64,000 nucleotides of DNA from Actibacterium atlanticum (GCF_000671395.1 NZ_AQQY01000005.1:62001-126000), one strand, 5' to 3'; counted from the first letter of the stretch, positions 26,415 through 35,922 are shown. A program made the numbers and translations. The notes: generated by a model from the letters alone, not told the origin.

Positions 26415-28094
26415 ATGGCTCAAAACGTATCAATGGAGGAATTCGAAGCCCTCCTGAACGAAAGCTTCGAAATTGACACCCCTGCCGAAGGTTCGGTTGT
26501 CAAAGGTAAGATCATCGCGATCGAGGCCGGTCAGGCCATCATCGACGTCGGCTACAAAATGGAAGGCCGCGTTGAACTGAAAGAATTCGCAAATCCTGGT
26601 GAAGCCCCCGAAGTTGCCGTTGGCGACGACGTGGAAGTCTTCCTTGAGCGCGTTGAAAACGCCCGTGGCGAAGCTGTTGTCAGCCGTGACAAAGCCCGCC
26701 GTGAGGAAGCCTGGGACCGCCTGGAAAAAGCATATGCCGACGAACAGCGCGTCGAAGGTGCTATCTTTGGCCGTGTCAAAGGCGGCTTTACCGTCGATCT
26801 GGGCGGCGCCGTGGCCTTCTTGCCCGGCTCGCAGGTTGACGTACGTCCCGTACGTGACGCTGGCCCGCTGATGGGTCTGAAGCAGCCCTTCCAGATCCTG
26901 AAAATGGACCGTCGCCGTGGCAACATCGTTGTGTCGCGTCGCGCCATTCTGGAAGAGTCGCGTGCCGAACAGCGTGCAGAAGTTATCGGCAAACTGGCTG
27001 AAGGCGACGCCGTGGACGGCGTGGTCAAGAACATCACCGAATACGGCGCATTCGTCGATCTGGGTGGTGTGGACGGCCTGCTGCACGTCACCGACATGGC
27101 CTGGCGCCGTGTGAACCATCCTTCCGAGATCCTGTCGATCGGCGAAACCGTCAAGGTTCAGGTCATCAAGATCAACAAGGAAACCCACCGTATCAGCCTG
27201 GGCATGAAACAGCTGCAGGACGATCCGTGGAACACCGTCGAAGGCAAGTACCCGCTGGAATCGGTCCACACCGGTCGCGTCACCAACATCACCGACTACG
27301 GTGCATTTGTTGAGCTGGAGCCCGGCGTTGAAGGTCTGGTTCACGTCTCGGAAATGTCCTGGACCAAAAAGAACGTTCACCCCGGCAAAATCGTTTCGAC
27401 CAGCCAGGAAGTGGAAGTCATGGTTCTGGAGATCGACACCTCCAAGCGCCGCGTTTCGCTGGGTCTCAAGCAGACCATGCGCAACCCGTGGGATGTGTTC
27501 GCAGACAACAACCCTGTCGGCACCGAGGTCGAGGGCGAGGTCAAGAACATCACCGAATTCGGTCTGTTCATCGGCCTGGACAACGACATCGACGGCATGG
27601 TTCACCTGTCGGACTTGTCGTGGGATCAGCGCGGCGAGGAAGCCATCCAGAACTACCGCAAGGGCGACGTTGTCAAAGCCGTTGTCACCGAGGTCGATGT
27701 CGACAAAGAGCGCATCAGCCTGTCGGTCAAACAGCTGGGCGGCGATCCGTTCTCGGAAGCTGTCGAAGGCGTCAAGCGCGGTTCGATCATCACTGTCGAA
27801 GTGACAGCGATCGAAGAAGGCGGCATCGAGGTGGATTACGAAGGCATGAAGTCCTTCATCCGCCGCAGCGATCTGTCGCGTGACCGTGCCGAGCAGCGCC
27901 CCGATCGTTTCGGCGTGGGCGACAAGGTCGACGTACGTGTCACCAACGTAGATGGCAAAACCCGTCGTCTGGGTCTGTCGATCAAAGCGCGCGAAATCGC
28001 CGAAGAGAAAGAAGCCGTGGAACAGTACGGTTCGTCGGATTCGGGTGCATCGCTGGGCGATATCCTGGGTGCCGCTCTGAAGGGCGACGAGTAA
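26415..28094 (+). CDS. rpsA: 30S ribosomal protein S1
   Basis: 559 residues with six S1/OB-fold repeats. Repeats 3-5 are the clearest, each with a version of VxNITxYGAFVxL followed by GLxHVxEM; repeats 1, 2 and 6 are more divergent, as usual. S1 binds mRNA leaders and assists initiation on the 30S subunit. The ATG follows AAAAAGGAACC. It usually represses its own translation, and the hairpin leader upstream may serve this. A strong terminator follows. Confidence 0.97.
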   Translation: MAQNVSMEEFEALLNESFEIDTPAEGSVVKGKIIAIEAGQAIIDVGYKMEGRVELKEFANPGEAPEVAVGDDVEVFLERVENARGEAVVSRDKARREEAWDRLEKAYADEQRVEGAIFGRVKGGFTVDLGGAVAFLPGSQVDVRPVRDAGPLMGLKQPFQILKMDRRRGNIVVSRRAILEESRAEQRAEVIGKLAEGDAVDGVVKNITEYGAFVDLGGVDGLLHVTDMAWRRVNHPSEILSIGETVKVQVIKINKETHRISLGMKQLQDDPWNTVEGKYPLESVHTGRVTNITDYGAFVELEPGVEGLVHVSEMSWTKKNVHPGKIVSTSQEVEVMVLEIDTSKRRVSLGLKQTMRNPWDVFADNNPVGTEVEGEVKNITEFGLFIGLDNDIDGMVHLSDLSWDQRGEEAIQNYRKGDVVKAVVTEVDVDKERISLSVKQLGGDPFSEAVEGVKRGSIITVEVTAIEEGGIEVDYEGMKSFIRRSDLSRDRAEQRPDRFGVGDKVDVRVTNVDGKTRRLGLSIKAREIAEEKEAVEQYGSSDSGASLGDILGAALKGDE

Positions 28095-28118
28095 ACCTCG
28101 CCTGATATCTGAAAATTG

Positions 28119-28148
28119 GCCCCGCAGAGCAATCTGCGGGGCTTTTTT
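28119..28148 (+). terminator. Rho-independent terminator after rpsA
   Basis: A 10-bp perfect stem GCCCCGCAGA / TCTGCGGGGC with a GCAA tetraloop and six T. Confidence 0.95.
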
Positions 28149-28157
28149 ATGCCCGTT

Positions 28158-29069
28158 TTATCCGAAAACCGACCATCCGGTTTTCTGGGCGAAACGTTCA
28201 ACCGCCAGAGTGCCCAAAGCCGAGTTTCCCTGAGCGTTCAGCCCCGGTGACCAGACCGCAATAGAAGCCCGCCCCGGCGCGATCACAAGAATCCCACCGC
28301 CGACCCCGCTTTTGCCGGGCAATCCGACCCGATAGGCAAAGTCACCCGAACCATCGTAATGGCCGCAGGTCAACATCAAGGCGTTGATGCGGCGCACACT
28401 GCCCGTTGAAATCTGTGACGGAAAGCCTGACGCCCCAACCAGAAACCTGCCCGCCATGGCCAGTTGGCGCGGAGTCATTTCAATGGCGCATTGGTGAAAG
28501 TAGGTGCCACATGTCAGGGCAGGGACATGATGAAGGTTGCCATGAGCCGCCATGAAATGCGCCAGCGCCAAGTTGCGATCCCCGTGCCGGGTTTCTGATC
28601 GCGCCACCGCATCGTCGATGTGGATATCCTCGTCTTCGGCGCAGGCGCGGATAAAGCGCAGCAACTCTCCCAACACCTCGCGCGGGGCATGGCCGGCAAG
28701 AATGGCGTCGGTGACGACCAGCGCCCCGGCATTGATGAACGGGTTTCTTGGAATGCCCTGTTCATGTTCCAACTGCAGGATCGAGTTGAATGGTAGGCCA
28801 GAGGGCTCTCTTCCGACCCGGCTCCATAGCCGGTCTCCGAACCGCCCCAAGGCCAATGACAGGGTGAACACTTTGGAGACAGACTGAATCGAGAAACGCG
28901 TGTCGGCTTCGCCGGTTGTAAACACCCGTCCGTCCGCTAACGCTACCGCCATCCCGAAATGGGCGGGGTCCACGCAGGCCAGCTGGGGAATATAGTCCGC
29001 CGGGGTGCCGCGATCGGTTTGGGCCGCGATCTCTTGCGCGATTTGCGCCAGAATACCTTCATAGTCCAT
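28158..29069 (-). CDS. glsA: Glutaminase GlsA
   Basis: 303 residues from ATG 29069, chosen because AGGGA lies eight bases upstream; ATG 29093 is an alternative giving eight more residues. Serine-dependent beta-lactamase-like glutaminase signatures: [16 protein letters not shown] (catalytic Ser-x2-Lys), [12 protein letters not shown], and the C-terminal [12 protein letters not shown]. It hydrolyses glutamine to glutamate and ammonia. It is convergent with rpsA and divergent from ihfB, interrupting the usual rpsA-ihfB adjacency. Confidence 0.93.
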   Translation of the reverse strand: MDYEGILAQIAQEIAAQTDRGTPADYIPQLACVDPAHFGMAVALADGRVFTTGEADTRFSIQSVSKVFTLSLALGRFGDRLWSRVGREPSGLPFNSILQLEHEQGIPRNPFINAGALVVTDAILAGHAPREVLGELLRFIRACAEDEDIHIDDAVARSETRHGDRNLALAHFMAAHGNLHHVPALTCGTYFHQCAIEMTPRQLAMAGRFLVGASGFPSQISTGSVRRINALMLTCGHYDGSGDFAYRVGLPGKSGVGGGILVIAPGRASIAVWSPGLNAQGNSALGTLAVERFAQKTGWSVFG

Positions 29070-29425
29070 CGGCTTGGTCCCTGGTTTGGACATGTCTTTT
29101 GACAGATGGTGTATCGCTCTGGCCGAGCGCGACAAGGGGAAAGCGGCGTGGCGCGCACGGGCGGGGCTGCGAATCAAGGGCTTCGCAGGCGCGGAAAAAG
29201 CCCGGGCCGCAGCGCGGCATCGGTCAGTCGGGGTGCTGTGGTGGGTCGCAGGGGCTGGCAAGAGCGGGCCATTTGCCGTTCAGATCGCAGGAAATCGCAT
29301 GGTTCTCTTTGATTATTAACGCTTTCTCTTTGTCGCCTGCTTAAAAAGTGCCTATAGTTGGCAGGCTTATAAGACATGCTCGAACGCGAAATAACGCGCG
29401 GCGTCACGGGGGAGGGAAGGCTTCA
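29070..29425. other. Divergent glsA/ihfB intergenic region
   Basis: 356 bases with no supportable gene. The left two-thirds is GC-rich and open in several frames on both strands without ribosome sites or a protein-like composition. The right third is AT-richer and carries the probable ihfB promoter at 29330-29358. No dyad of note was seen. Confidence 0.5.
29330..29358 (+). promoter_or_regulatory. Candidate sigma-70 promoter for ihfB
   Basis: TTGTCG (29330-29335), a 17-base spacer and TATAGT (29353-29358), 68 bases before the ihfB ATG, in an AT-rich stretch. Confidence 0.55.
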
Positions 29426-29716
29426 ATGATCCGGTCTGAATTGATTCAGAAGATTGCAGACGAAAACCCACATCTTTATCAGCGGGATGTTGAGCGTATC
29501 GTGAACACCGTTTTTGAAGAGATTATCTCGGCGATGGCCGATGGTGACCGGGTTGAACTGCGCGGCTTTGGCGCGTTCTCGGTCAAGAAGCGCGATGCGC
29601 GCACTGGCCGAAATCCGCGCACCGGCGAGGCTGTTGAGGTTGAAGAGAAGTTTGTTCCGTTCTTTAAAACGGGTAAGCTTTTGCGTGACCGCCTCAATGG
29701 GAATGAATCGGACTGA
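29426..29716 (+). CDS. ihfB: Integration host factor beta subunit
   Basis: 96 residues from ATG 29426 after GGGAGGGAAGG. It is a DNABII protein: [18 protein letters not shown] is the IHF-beta N-terminus, and the DNA-binding arm region is [15 protein letters not shown], whose Pro intercalates to bend DNA. It forms a heterodimer with IHF alpha and bends DNA at promoters and recombination sites. It starts the ihfB-lapA-trpF series. Confidence 0.95.
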   Translation: MIRSELIQKIADENPHLYQRDVERIVNTVFEEIISAMADGDRVELRGFGAFSVKKRDARTGRNPRTGEAVEVEEKFVPFFKTGKLLRDRLNGNESD

Positions 29717-29719
29717 TCT

Positions 29720-30082
29720 ATGCTGCGCTACCTGCGTTACTTGTTTCTGGCAGCCCTTGGGCTTTGCCTTGTCACTGTTGCACTGGCCAACCGCCAGCTT
29801 GTTCACCTTAAACTGCTGCCCGAAGACATCGCCGGTTTTTCCGGCATGCAACTGGATATCCAACTGCCGATGTTTGTCGTCGTCTTTGGCGGGATCATCG
29901 CGGGTTTGTTGATCGGGTTTGTCTGGGAATGGCTGCGTGAGGCGCGTTTGCGTGCCGAAGGCGACCGTGCCAAACGCGATGCCAAAAAGCTGGAGCGCGA
30001 AGTGAAAAAGCTGCGCCAGCCTGACCCGGCCAAGGGCGATGATGTGCTGGCGCTGCTTGATGGCGACAGCGCTGCGCGTTAA
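29720..30082 (+). CDS. LapA-domain (DUF1049) inner-membrane protein
   Basis: 120 residues with two membrane helices (about 6-23 and 48-68, the latter VVVFGGIIAGLLIGFVW) and a charged coiled-coil tail with a Lys/Arg/Glu pattern (75-104). This is the LapA/DUF1049 layout. In enterobacteria the homologue works with LapB in lipopolysaccharide assembly control by FtsH. The gene after ihfB on the same strand is its usual place. It starts three bases after the ihfB stop. Confidence 0.85.
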   Translation: MLRYLRYLFLAALGLCLVTVALANRQLVHLKLLPEDIAGFSGMQLDIQLPMFVVVFGGIIAGLLIGFVWEWLREARLRAEGDRAKRDAKKLEREVKKLRQPDPAKGDDVLALLDGDSAAR

Positions 30083-30091
30083 ACGCGCGAT

Positions 30092-30757
30092 ATGACCCTC
30101 CAGACTCGTGTCAAAATCTGCGGCCTGACGCAGCCAGACCATGTCGCGGCGGCGGCACAGGCCGGTGCGGCCTATGTGGGCTTTGTCTTTTTTCCAAAGT
30201 CGCCGCGCAACGTGTCGGTCGCACAAGCTGCTGCTTTGGCGTTAGAGGTGCCCGTGGGCGTCGCCAAGGTTGCTTTGGTTGTGAACGCGGACGATACCCT
30301 GCTGGATCAGATCACCGACAAAGTGCCTTTGGACATGTTGCAATTGCATGGCGCCGAAACCCCTCAGCGGGTGCAGGAAATCCGCTCGCGCTATGGGTTG
30401 CCGGTGATGAAGGCCGTTGGCGTCGCGGATGCCGAAGATTTGCCAGCGCTGGCCGAATATTCCTATGTCGCCGATCAGATCCTTGTCGATGCCAAGCCGC
30501 CTCGCAACGCAGACTTGCCCGGCGGCAACGGGTTGTCCTTTGACTGGCGCCTTTTGGAAGGGCGCCGCTGGGCCGTGCCGTGGATGCTGGCAGGCGGGCT
30601 GACGCCGGAAAACGTTGCCACCGCCGTGCAGATGACCGGTGCCAAGCAGGTTGATGTGTCCTCGGGTGTGGAAAGCGCGCCGGGGGTAAAAGACGCGGAC
30701 AAAATCCGCGCCTTTATCAAGGCCGCGCAAACGGGCCCCGTGCCCAGCCTGAAGTGA
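30092..30757 (+). CDS. trpF: Phosphoribosylanthranilate isomerase TrpF
   Basis: 221 residues, a TIM barrel with the TrpF starts [12 protein letters not shown] (catalytic Cys) and [23 protein letters not shown] in the middle, and the C-terminal phosphate site [14 protein letters not shown] with the general acid Asp earlier. It isomerises N-(5'-phosphoribosyl)anthranilate in tryptophan synthesis. It lies nine bases after the lapA-like gene and upstream of trpB with one small gene between. Confidence 0.95.
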   Translation: MTLQTRVKICGLTQPDHVAAAAQAGAAYVGFVFFPKSPRNVSVAQAAALALEVPVGVAKVALVVNADDTLLDQITDKVPLDMLQLHGAETPQRVQEIRSRYGLPVMKAVGVADAEDLPALAEYSYVADQILVDAKPPRNADLPGGNGLSFDWRLLEGRRWAVPWMLAGGLTPENVATAVQMTGAKQVDVSSGVESAPGVKDADKIRAFIKAAQTGPVPSLK

Positions 30758-30775
30758 TCTGAGGGGGCGTTGGCG

Positions 30776-31072
30776 ATGTATACGGTGTTGGTGTCAGGTC
30801 GAAAGGTCAGGGGGTTAGGGGCGACAGTCACGGCGCTTGGCGGCGCGCGGCGTCAGTGCCGATCAGCAAAGTCCACCCCGGGCAACACCGCATCCAAGGT
30901 GTTTCACAAAAAGGGGGCTGTCTTTGTGCTAAGCGTCTGGGACAATCAGGAGGCTGCCGCAGCCTTCACCCCTGAGATGCCCGAAGCGCAAACGATCAGC
31001 TATCCCTCTCTCAGGCTGCCCACTTCGGCTCAAGCAGCTGAAAGCTGGTTCGAAGAGCTGAACGCCGAGTGA
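30776..31072 (+). CDS. Small unrecognised protein between trpF and trpB
   Basis: 98 residues from ATG 30776, after GAGGGGG. The N-terminal part is very basic (GRKVRGLG, RRQCRSAK); the C-terminal part is acidic with VFVLSVWDNQEAAAAFTPE, a strand-helix segment faintly like small dimeric alpha/beta-barrel monooxygenases. I do not recognise a family. It is on the same strand as trpF and trpB with tight spacing, so a role in the same transcript is likely but unsupported otherwise. Confidence 0.5.
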   Translation: MYTVLVSGRKVRGLGATVTALGGARRQCRSAKSTPGNTASKVFHKKGAVFVLSVWDNQEAAAAFTPEMPEAQTISYPSLRLPTSAQAAESWFEELNAE

Positions 31073-31144
31073 TTTTCCTGTGTGTGGCTTTACCGCGCCC
31101 TATATAGGCTTTAAACGCGCTAGGGCAGCACACGGGAGAGCAAA

Positions 31145-32398
31145 ATGGCCGATGACCTGTACAACAGCTTCATGAACGGACCCGATGAAAAGGGCCGCTT
31201 TGGCATCTATGGTGGCCGCTTTGTGTCGGAAACCCTGATGCCGCTGATCCTGAGCCTTGAGGAAGAGTACGATAAGGCCAAGGACGATCCCGATTTCTGG
31301 GCCGAGATGGACTATCTGTGGAAATACTACGTCGGCCGCCCCTCGCCGCTGTATCACGCCGAACGCCTGTCGGATCATCTGGGCGGTGCCAAGATCTACC
31401 TGAAGCGCGACGAGCTGAACCATACCGGCGCGCATAAGATCAACAACGTGCTGGGTCAGATTTTGCTGGCCAAACGCATGGGTAAAACCCGCATCATCGC
31501 CGAAACCGGCGCAGGGCAGCATGGTGTGGCCACCGCCACTGTTTGTGCCCGCTTTGGTCTGAAATGCGTTGTCTATATGGGGGCACATGATGTGCAGCGT
31601 CAGGCGCCCAACGTCTTCCGCATGCGTCTGCTGGGTGCCGAGGTCGTGCCCGTCACCAGTGGCCGTGGCACGCTGAAGGACGCGATGAATGACGCGCTGC
31701 GCGACTGGGTCACCAACGTGCGCGAAACCTTCTACTGCATCGGCACCGTGGCCGGGCCGCACCCTTATCCTGCGATGGTGCGCGACTTCCAGTCGATCAT
31801 CGGCAAAGAGGTGCGCTGGCAGTTGGAAGAGCAAGAAGGCGAAGGCCGCTTGCCCGATACGATCATTGCTGCGATCGGTGGTGGTTCCAACGCCATGGGC
31901 CTGTTCTATCCGTTCCTTGACGACAAATCAGTCCGCATCATTGGTGTCGAAGCCGGCGGCAAGGGCGTGAATGACAAGATGGAGCATTGCGCCAGCCTGA
32001 CCGGCGGCCGCCCCGGCGTGCTGCATGGGAACCGCACCTATCTGCTGCAGGATGATGATGGCCAGATATTGGAAGGCCACTCGATTTCGGCCGGGCTGGA
32101 TTACCCGGGCATTGGTCCTGAACACAGCTGGCTGAATGATACCGGCCGCGCCGAGTATGTCTCGATCACTGACCGTGAAGCGCTGGAAGCGTTCCAACTG
32201 TCGTGCTCGACCGAAGGGATCATCCCGGCGCTGGAGCCCAGCCACGCGCTGGCCCATGTGATGAAGATCGCGCCTGATCTGCCCAAGGATCATATCCTTG
32301 TGATGAACATGTGCGGACGCGGCGATAAAGACGTGCAAACCGTCGCGGCCCATCTTGGTTTTGACATGTCCGACACTGAAGGGCGCACGGTCGAGTAA
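31145..32398 (+). CDS. trpB: Tryptophan synthase beta subunit TrpB
   Basis: 417 residues. The PLP lysine is in [16 protein letters not shown] near residue 98, the phosphate loop is [10 protein letters not shown], and [11 protein letters not shown] and [10 protein letters not shown] are present. It joins indole and serine to tryptophan. The usual partner trpA does not follow: a terminator comes directly after, then an unrelated locus. trpA must lie elsewhere. The start follows GGGAGAGC. Confidence 0.97.
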   Translation: MADDLYNSFMNGPDEKGRFGIYGGRFVSETLMPLILSLEEEYDKAKDDPDFWAEMDYLWKYYVGRPSPLYHAERLSDHLGGAKIYLKRDELNHTGAHKINNVLGQILLAKRMGKTRIIAETGAGQHGVATATVCARFGLKCVVYMGAHDVQRQAPNVFRMRLLGAEVVPVTSGRGTLKDAMNDALRDWVTNVRETFYCIGTVAGPHPYPAMVRDFQSIIGKEVRWQLEEQEGEGRLPDTIIAAIGGGSNAMGLFYPFLDDKSVRIIGVEAGGKGVNDKMEHCASLTGGRPGVLHGNRTYLLQDDDGQILEGHSISAGLDYPGIGPEHSWLNDTGRAEYVSITDREALEAFQLSCSTEGIIPALEPSHALAHVMKIAPDLPKDHILVMNMCGRGDKDVQTVAAHLGFDMSDTEGRTVE

Positions 32399-32405
32399 CC
32401 CCCAA

Positions 32406-32439
32406 AACCCCCGCCGTATTGCGCGGGGGGTTCTTTTTT
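32406..32439 (+). terminator. Rho-independent terminator after trpB
   Basis: AACCCCCGC pairs with GCGGGGGGTT (one bulge) around a CGTATTGC loop, followed by CTTTTTT. Confidence 0.82.
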
Positions 32440-32584
32440 CAGCCCTAAACCCAAGTTTATGGCCCTCGACCCCCGGTTTAATTAGGTCAGAATAAACCGG
32501 AGGCCGATTTTTTCGGTTTGCGATGATTGGCATCTCTTTCGCGACGGCACGCATGGGGCGGGCTGACTGTGAAAGGATTGGACT

Positions 32585-33118
<534 letters not shown>

Positions 33119-33197
33119 TCGTTTGACCAGGATCGTGAAGATGGAGCGCGCAACCGCGCTCCATCGGATCGTCCGTCGGTCATGACCGGAGATTTAT

Positions 33198-33749
33198 ATG
33201 CCTAGTTTCTCGCAAAACCTGATGCGGATCGCGCTAGCGACCGGGCTTAGTCTGGCCTCGGCCGGAGCGGGTTTTGCACAAACAGTTGAGCAGGCCCTGA
33301 TCGCCGAACTCAAGGCGCAGGGCTACACGCGGATCGAACGGTCGCGGACTTTTTTGGGTCGTGTCCGGTTGGAGGCTGAAGGCAACGGGATCGAGCGCGA
33401 GATCATCTTCAACCCGCGCACCGGAGAAATACTCAGAGATTTCTGGGAAATTGACGACGATGACAATCTGCCTTTGTTGAACCCAGGCGATGATGATGAC
33501 CATGAAAGCGCGTCCGGCGGTGGGGCTGGGTCTGGCGGCGATGAAGATGGCGACGACGACGACGATGATGATGATGACGACGGCGACGATGAAGATGATG
33601 ACGACGACGACGATGATGATGATGACGACGGCGACGATGAAGATGATGACGAAGACGACGAAGATGATGAAGATGACGAAAACGATGAAAGAGATGATCG
33701 CGACAGGGGTGATGTGCGTGACGCAGTAGAAGATCGTTTTGGGCGCTAG
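33198..33749 (+). CDS. Secreted PepSY-like paralogue with Asp/Glu-rich tail
   Basis: 183 residues with a signal peptide to about residue 27 (SAGAGFAQ). The head (29-85) repeats the first protein's pattern: AELKAQGYTRIE, a Val/Arg strand, REIIFNPRTGEILRD. A Gly/Ser linker (105-114) leads to an acidic segment 115-166 of Asp with some Gly, Glu and Asn, containing an exact 16-residue tandem duplication, and an Arg/Asp-rich end. It starts 79 bases after the first poly-Asp gene, and its stop abuts the next gene's GTG. The role is unknown; cation or mineral binding is inference. Confidence 0.82.
   Translation: MPSFSQNLMRIALATGLSLASAGAGFAQTVEQALIAELKAQGYTRIERSRTFLGRVRLEAEGNGIEREIIFNPRTGEILRDFWEIDDDDNLPLLNPGDDDDHESASGGGAGSGGDEDGDDDDDDDDDDGDDEDDDDDDDDDDDDGDDEDDDEDDEDDEDDENDERDDRDRGDVRDAVEDRFGR
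33552..33647 (+). repeat. Exact 48-bp tandem duplication in the acidic tail
   Basis: 33552-33599 and 33600-33647 are identical: 4 GAC, 4 GAT, 2 GAC, GGC GAC GAT GAA GAT GAT. It encodes residues 119-134 and 135-150 of the second acidic protein. Absence of any synonymous difference points to a recent duplication or repeated correction. Confidence 0.93.
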
Positions 33750-34304
33750 GTGAATGCGATAAACGAAAAGAGCAACAGACAAGGTCCGGGGGAGAAGGTG
33801 AGCGGCAAAGGATTTATCATTGTCGTGTTATGCGTACAGGTTGCCTGTGCGATCTTCTTTGTATCCGATATCGTGCTGACCGTATTTGGTGCGCGTGCAC
33901 GCCCGGTTGCATGGCACATTCGCGAGATGATGGAGATTGGCGCGGCACTGGGGTTGATCCTGGGCGTGATGCTGGGTGCGATCGCGTTGCACCGAACCAT
34001 GCGCCAAACCGCGGCCGCCGAAGAGAAGTTGCGGCTGGCCTCGGGCGCATTCATCGAGCTGATGGAAGAACGATTTGTCGACTGGAAACTGACCCCAGCT
34101 GAACGCGACGTTGCCCTGTTCGCGATAAAGGGGCTGTCGACACAAGAGATCGCGTCTTTGCGCCAAACCTCTGAGGGCACGGTGAAGGCGCAGACCAATG
34201 CGATTTACCGCAAAGCGGGTGTATCGGGCAGACCGCAATTGCTGAGCCTGTTCATCGACGACCTGATGGATGACGCGTTGGTCAAAGATCAGGCGGTCGC
34301 GTAA
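33750..34304 (+). CDS. Membrane-anchored LuxR-type HTH protein
   Basis: 184 residues from GTG 33750, directly after the stop of the acidic paralogue; GTG 33798, with GGGGGAG nearby, is an alternative. Two membrane helices (about 22-46 and 62-84) bracket a short external loop, followed by a helical linker and a GerE/LuxR-type helix-turn-helix (about 115-170: LTPAERDVALFAIKGLSTQE, EGTVKAQTNAIYRKAG). There is no response-regulator or autoinducer domain, so the membrane hairpin is the likely sensing part. It probably regulates the two acidic proteins beside it. Confidence 0.8.
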   Translation: MNAINEKSNRQGPGEKVSGKGFIIVVLCVQVACAIFFVSDIVLTVFGARARPVAWHIREMMEIGAALGLILGVMLGAIALHRTMRQTAAAEEKLRLASGAFIELMEERFVDWKLTPAERDVALFAIKGLSTQEIASLRQTSEGTVKAQTNAIYRKAGVSGRPQLLSLFIDDLMDDALVKDQAVA

Positions 34305-34660
34305 AGCTCCAACACATTCAAAGGTACGATGGCCAAGGCGCGACGGTGGGTTGCGCGCAGGTTGACCTTGGGCGCGCAGCCTTCGTCATGGGCCTGCAAA
34401 AAACGGCTGGCACAAAGGCACCAGCTGTCGCCCGGTTTAAGGCCGGGAAATTCAAACATTGGGCGCGGCGTAGACAGGTCATTGCCGACATATTTGGAAT
34501 AGGCCAGAAACTCGGCCGTCATCACCGCGCAAACGGTGTGACTTCCGGCATCTTCCGAACAGGTATTGCAGTGTGCATCGCGAAAGAACCCGGTTTTTGG
34601 CCTGTAGCCACAGGGCTCAAGCGGGTCACCATAGACGTTTTCAGACGGGTCCATTTGCAT
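34289..34660 (-). CDS. DUF2237-family protein
   Basis: 123 residues with the DUF2237 pattern: NVYGDPLEPCGYRPKTGFFRD near the start (split), CNTCSEDAGSHTVCAVMT, a Phe/Leu-rich middle and the C-terminal GDSWCLCASRF, HDEGCAPKVNLRATHRRAL. The many cysteines (at least seven) may bind a metal. The family is common in proteobacteria and cyanobacteria with no assigned function. Its 3' end overlaps the LuxR-type gene by 16 bases (convergent). Confidence 0.85.
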   Translation of the reverse strand: MQMDPSENVYGDPLEPCGYRPKTGFFRDAHCNTCSEDAGSHTVCAVMTAEFLAYSKYVGNDLSTPRPMFEFPGLKPGDSWCLCASRFLQAHDEGCAPKVNLRATHRRALAIVPLNVLELYATA

Positions 34661-34728
34661 GGGTAAGCTTCCATAGCGGGTGCGCGCGTAGCCTGTCAGG
34701 TTTGCAGGTTTGGCGCAAGGTCAGGAGT

Positions 34729-35403
34729 TTATTTGAACTTGTCGACCAGTTTTTGCATTGCCGAGCGCGTGTCTTCTGGCGCGACAGCCTGTACGGGCGC
34801 TGGTTTTTCCTTGGGTTTTGACGTCGATGACCGGGGCGGTGCAGTGCGCAGCGATACGGCATTCATGAACTTGCCACTGTCGCCATCGGCAAGGTGGCCT
34901 GCGCCGTCGCTGATCCCGCGCAACAGGTCTTCCAGCCAGCTCTGATCGGCCTTGGTAAAATCGGCCAGCACATAGCCTGAAACGCGGTCCTTATGGCCCG
35001 GATGGCCAATGCCCAGACGCACCCGGCCATAGCTTTCGCCGATATGCCCATGGATCGAGCGCAGCCCGTTGTGGCCAGCATGCCCGCCGCCTTGCTTGAC
35101 GCGGCATTTGCCCGGCGCCAGGTCCAGTTCGTCATGCAGCACGATGACATCCTCGGGTGTCAGCTTGTAAAAGCGCATGGCCTCACCCACCGATTGGCCG
35201 GACCGGTTCATGAAGGTTTCGGGCTTTAGCAAAAGTACTTTCTCTCGCCCCAGACGGCCCTCGGCCAACAGCCCCTGAAACTTGGACCGCCACGGCGCAA
35301 AGCCGTGATCCTCGGCGATGCGATCCAGCGCCATAAAGCCGATATTGTGCCGGTTTCCCGCGTATTTCGGGCCTGGATTGCCCAACCCAACCAAGAGTTT
35401 CAT
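34729..35403 (-). CDS. pth: Peptidyl-tRNA hydrolase Pth
   Basis: 224 residues. The core (1-185) has GLGNPGPKYAGNRHNIGFMA with the catalytic His near residue 20, FMNRSGQSV and DELDLAPGKCRVKQGGGHAGHNGLRSI in parts. A C-terminal extension of about 35 Pro/Lys-rich residues is longer than in E. coli Pth and is seen in Rhodobacterales. It frees tRNA from stalled peptidyl-tRNA. rplY normally lies directly upstream; here an IsdG-like gene on the other strand is between them. Confidence 0.95.
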   Translation of the reverse strand: MKLLVGLGNPGPKYAGNRHNIGFMALDRIAEDHGFAPWRSKFQGLLAEGRLGREKVLLLKPETFMNRSGQSVGEAMRFYKLTPEDVIVLHDELDLAPGKCRVKQGGGHAGHNGLRSIHGHIGESYGRVRLGIGHPGHKDRVSGYVLADFTKADQSWLEDLLRGISDGAGHLADGDSGKFMNAVSLRTAPPRSSTSKPKEKPAPVQAVAPEDTRSAMQKLVDKFK

Positions 35404-35421
35404 AACCTGCCCCGATGGTGC

Positions 35422-35471
35422 ATTGAATTCGGGCTGACGATATTGACCTGACCGCAGGAATTCAATCTATT
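35422..35471. promoter_or_regulatory. Divergent pth / haem-monooxygenase promoter region with inverted repeat
   Basis: A perfect 9-base inverted repeat, ATTGAATTC (35422-35430) and GAATTCAAT (35458-35466), brackets a candidate rightward promoter: TTGACC (35443-35448), 17 bases, TCTATT (35466-35471). The right arm abuts the -10, so a bound repressor would block it. The regulator is unknown. Confidence 0.45.
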
Positions 35472-35537
35472 GCGGCACAGCAAGGACGCACGGTGCGTTC
35501 CAAGCCAGATTTATCCCCTGAGAATGGAGCCCCCAAA

Positions 35538-35858
35538 ATGTCGTTTATTGCGATGAACCGTTTTAAAATCACCCCCGGCCGTGAGGCAGATTTTGAAGAA
35601 ATCTGGCGCAACCGGGACCGAAACCTGAAAGAGATGAAAGGCTTTGTGGAGTTCCGCTTGCTGAAAGGCGCGAAGACCGACGAATATACGCTTTATTCCA
35701 GTCACGTGATCTGGGACAGCCGCGCTGATTTCGAAGCATGGACCAAATCTCAGCAGTTTCGCGACTCGCATAAGAATGCCGGGCAGGGACGCAGCCGCGG
35801 GGTCATGGCCGGACATCCGAACTTCGAAGGCTTTGAAACGGTTCTGCACGAAAGCTGA
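35538..35858 (+). CDS. Antibiotic-biosynthesis-monooxygenase-fold protein, IsdG-like haem degradation candidate
   Basis: 106 residues from ATG 35538, after GGAG. A ferredoxin-like ABM domain with FIAMNRFKITPGRE, GFVEFRLL and VIWDSRADFEAWTKS. The Asn7, Trp68 and His78 positions match the Asn-Trp-His triad of IsdG-type haem monooxygenases, which open the haem ring to release iron. The gene is on the opposite strand between rplY and pth. The triad match is good evidence but specificity still needs testing; other ABM proteins lack a clear substrate. Confidence 0.75.
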   Translation: MSFIAMNRFKITPGREADFEEIWRNRDRNLKEMKGFVEFRLLKGAKTDEYTLYSSHVIWDSRADFEAWTKSQQFRDSHKNAGQGRSRGVMAGHPNFEGFETVLHES

Positions 35859-35871
35859 CACGTCCTAACAA

Positions 35872-35899
35872 AAAAGCGCGACCCGAAGGCCGCGCTTTT
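35872..35899. terminator. Bidirectional terminator between the IsdG-like gene and rplY
   Basis: AAAAGCGCG (35872-35880) and CGCGCTTTT (35891-35899) form a 9-bp stem around a 10-base loop, with A-run and T-run ends. It can stop transcripts from both convergent genes. Confidence 0.82.
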
Positions 35900-35922
35900 G
35901 AAAATCTGAGAGAGGCTGAGGA

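Noticed and set aside
26430-27605. 391-codon frame antisense to rpsA
   Set aside because: It lies fully inside the well-supported S1 gene. GC-rich codon bias leaves long antisense frames open; composition is unlike a protein and there is no start signal.
29102-29320. Small frames in the glsA/ihfB gap
   Set aside because: Overlapping frames on both strands, without ribosome sites, Arg/Gly/Ser-rich as expected from GC-rich noncoding DNA.
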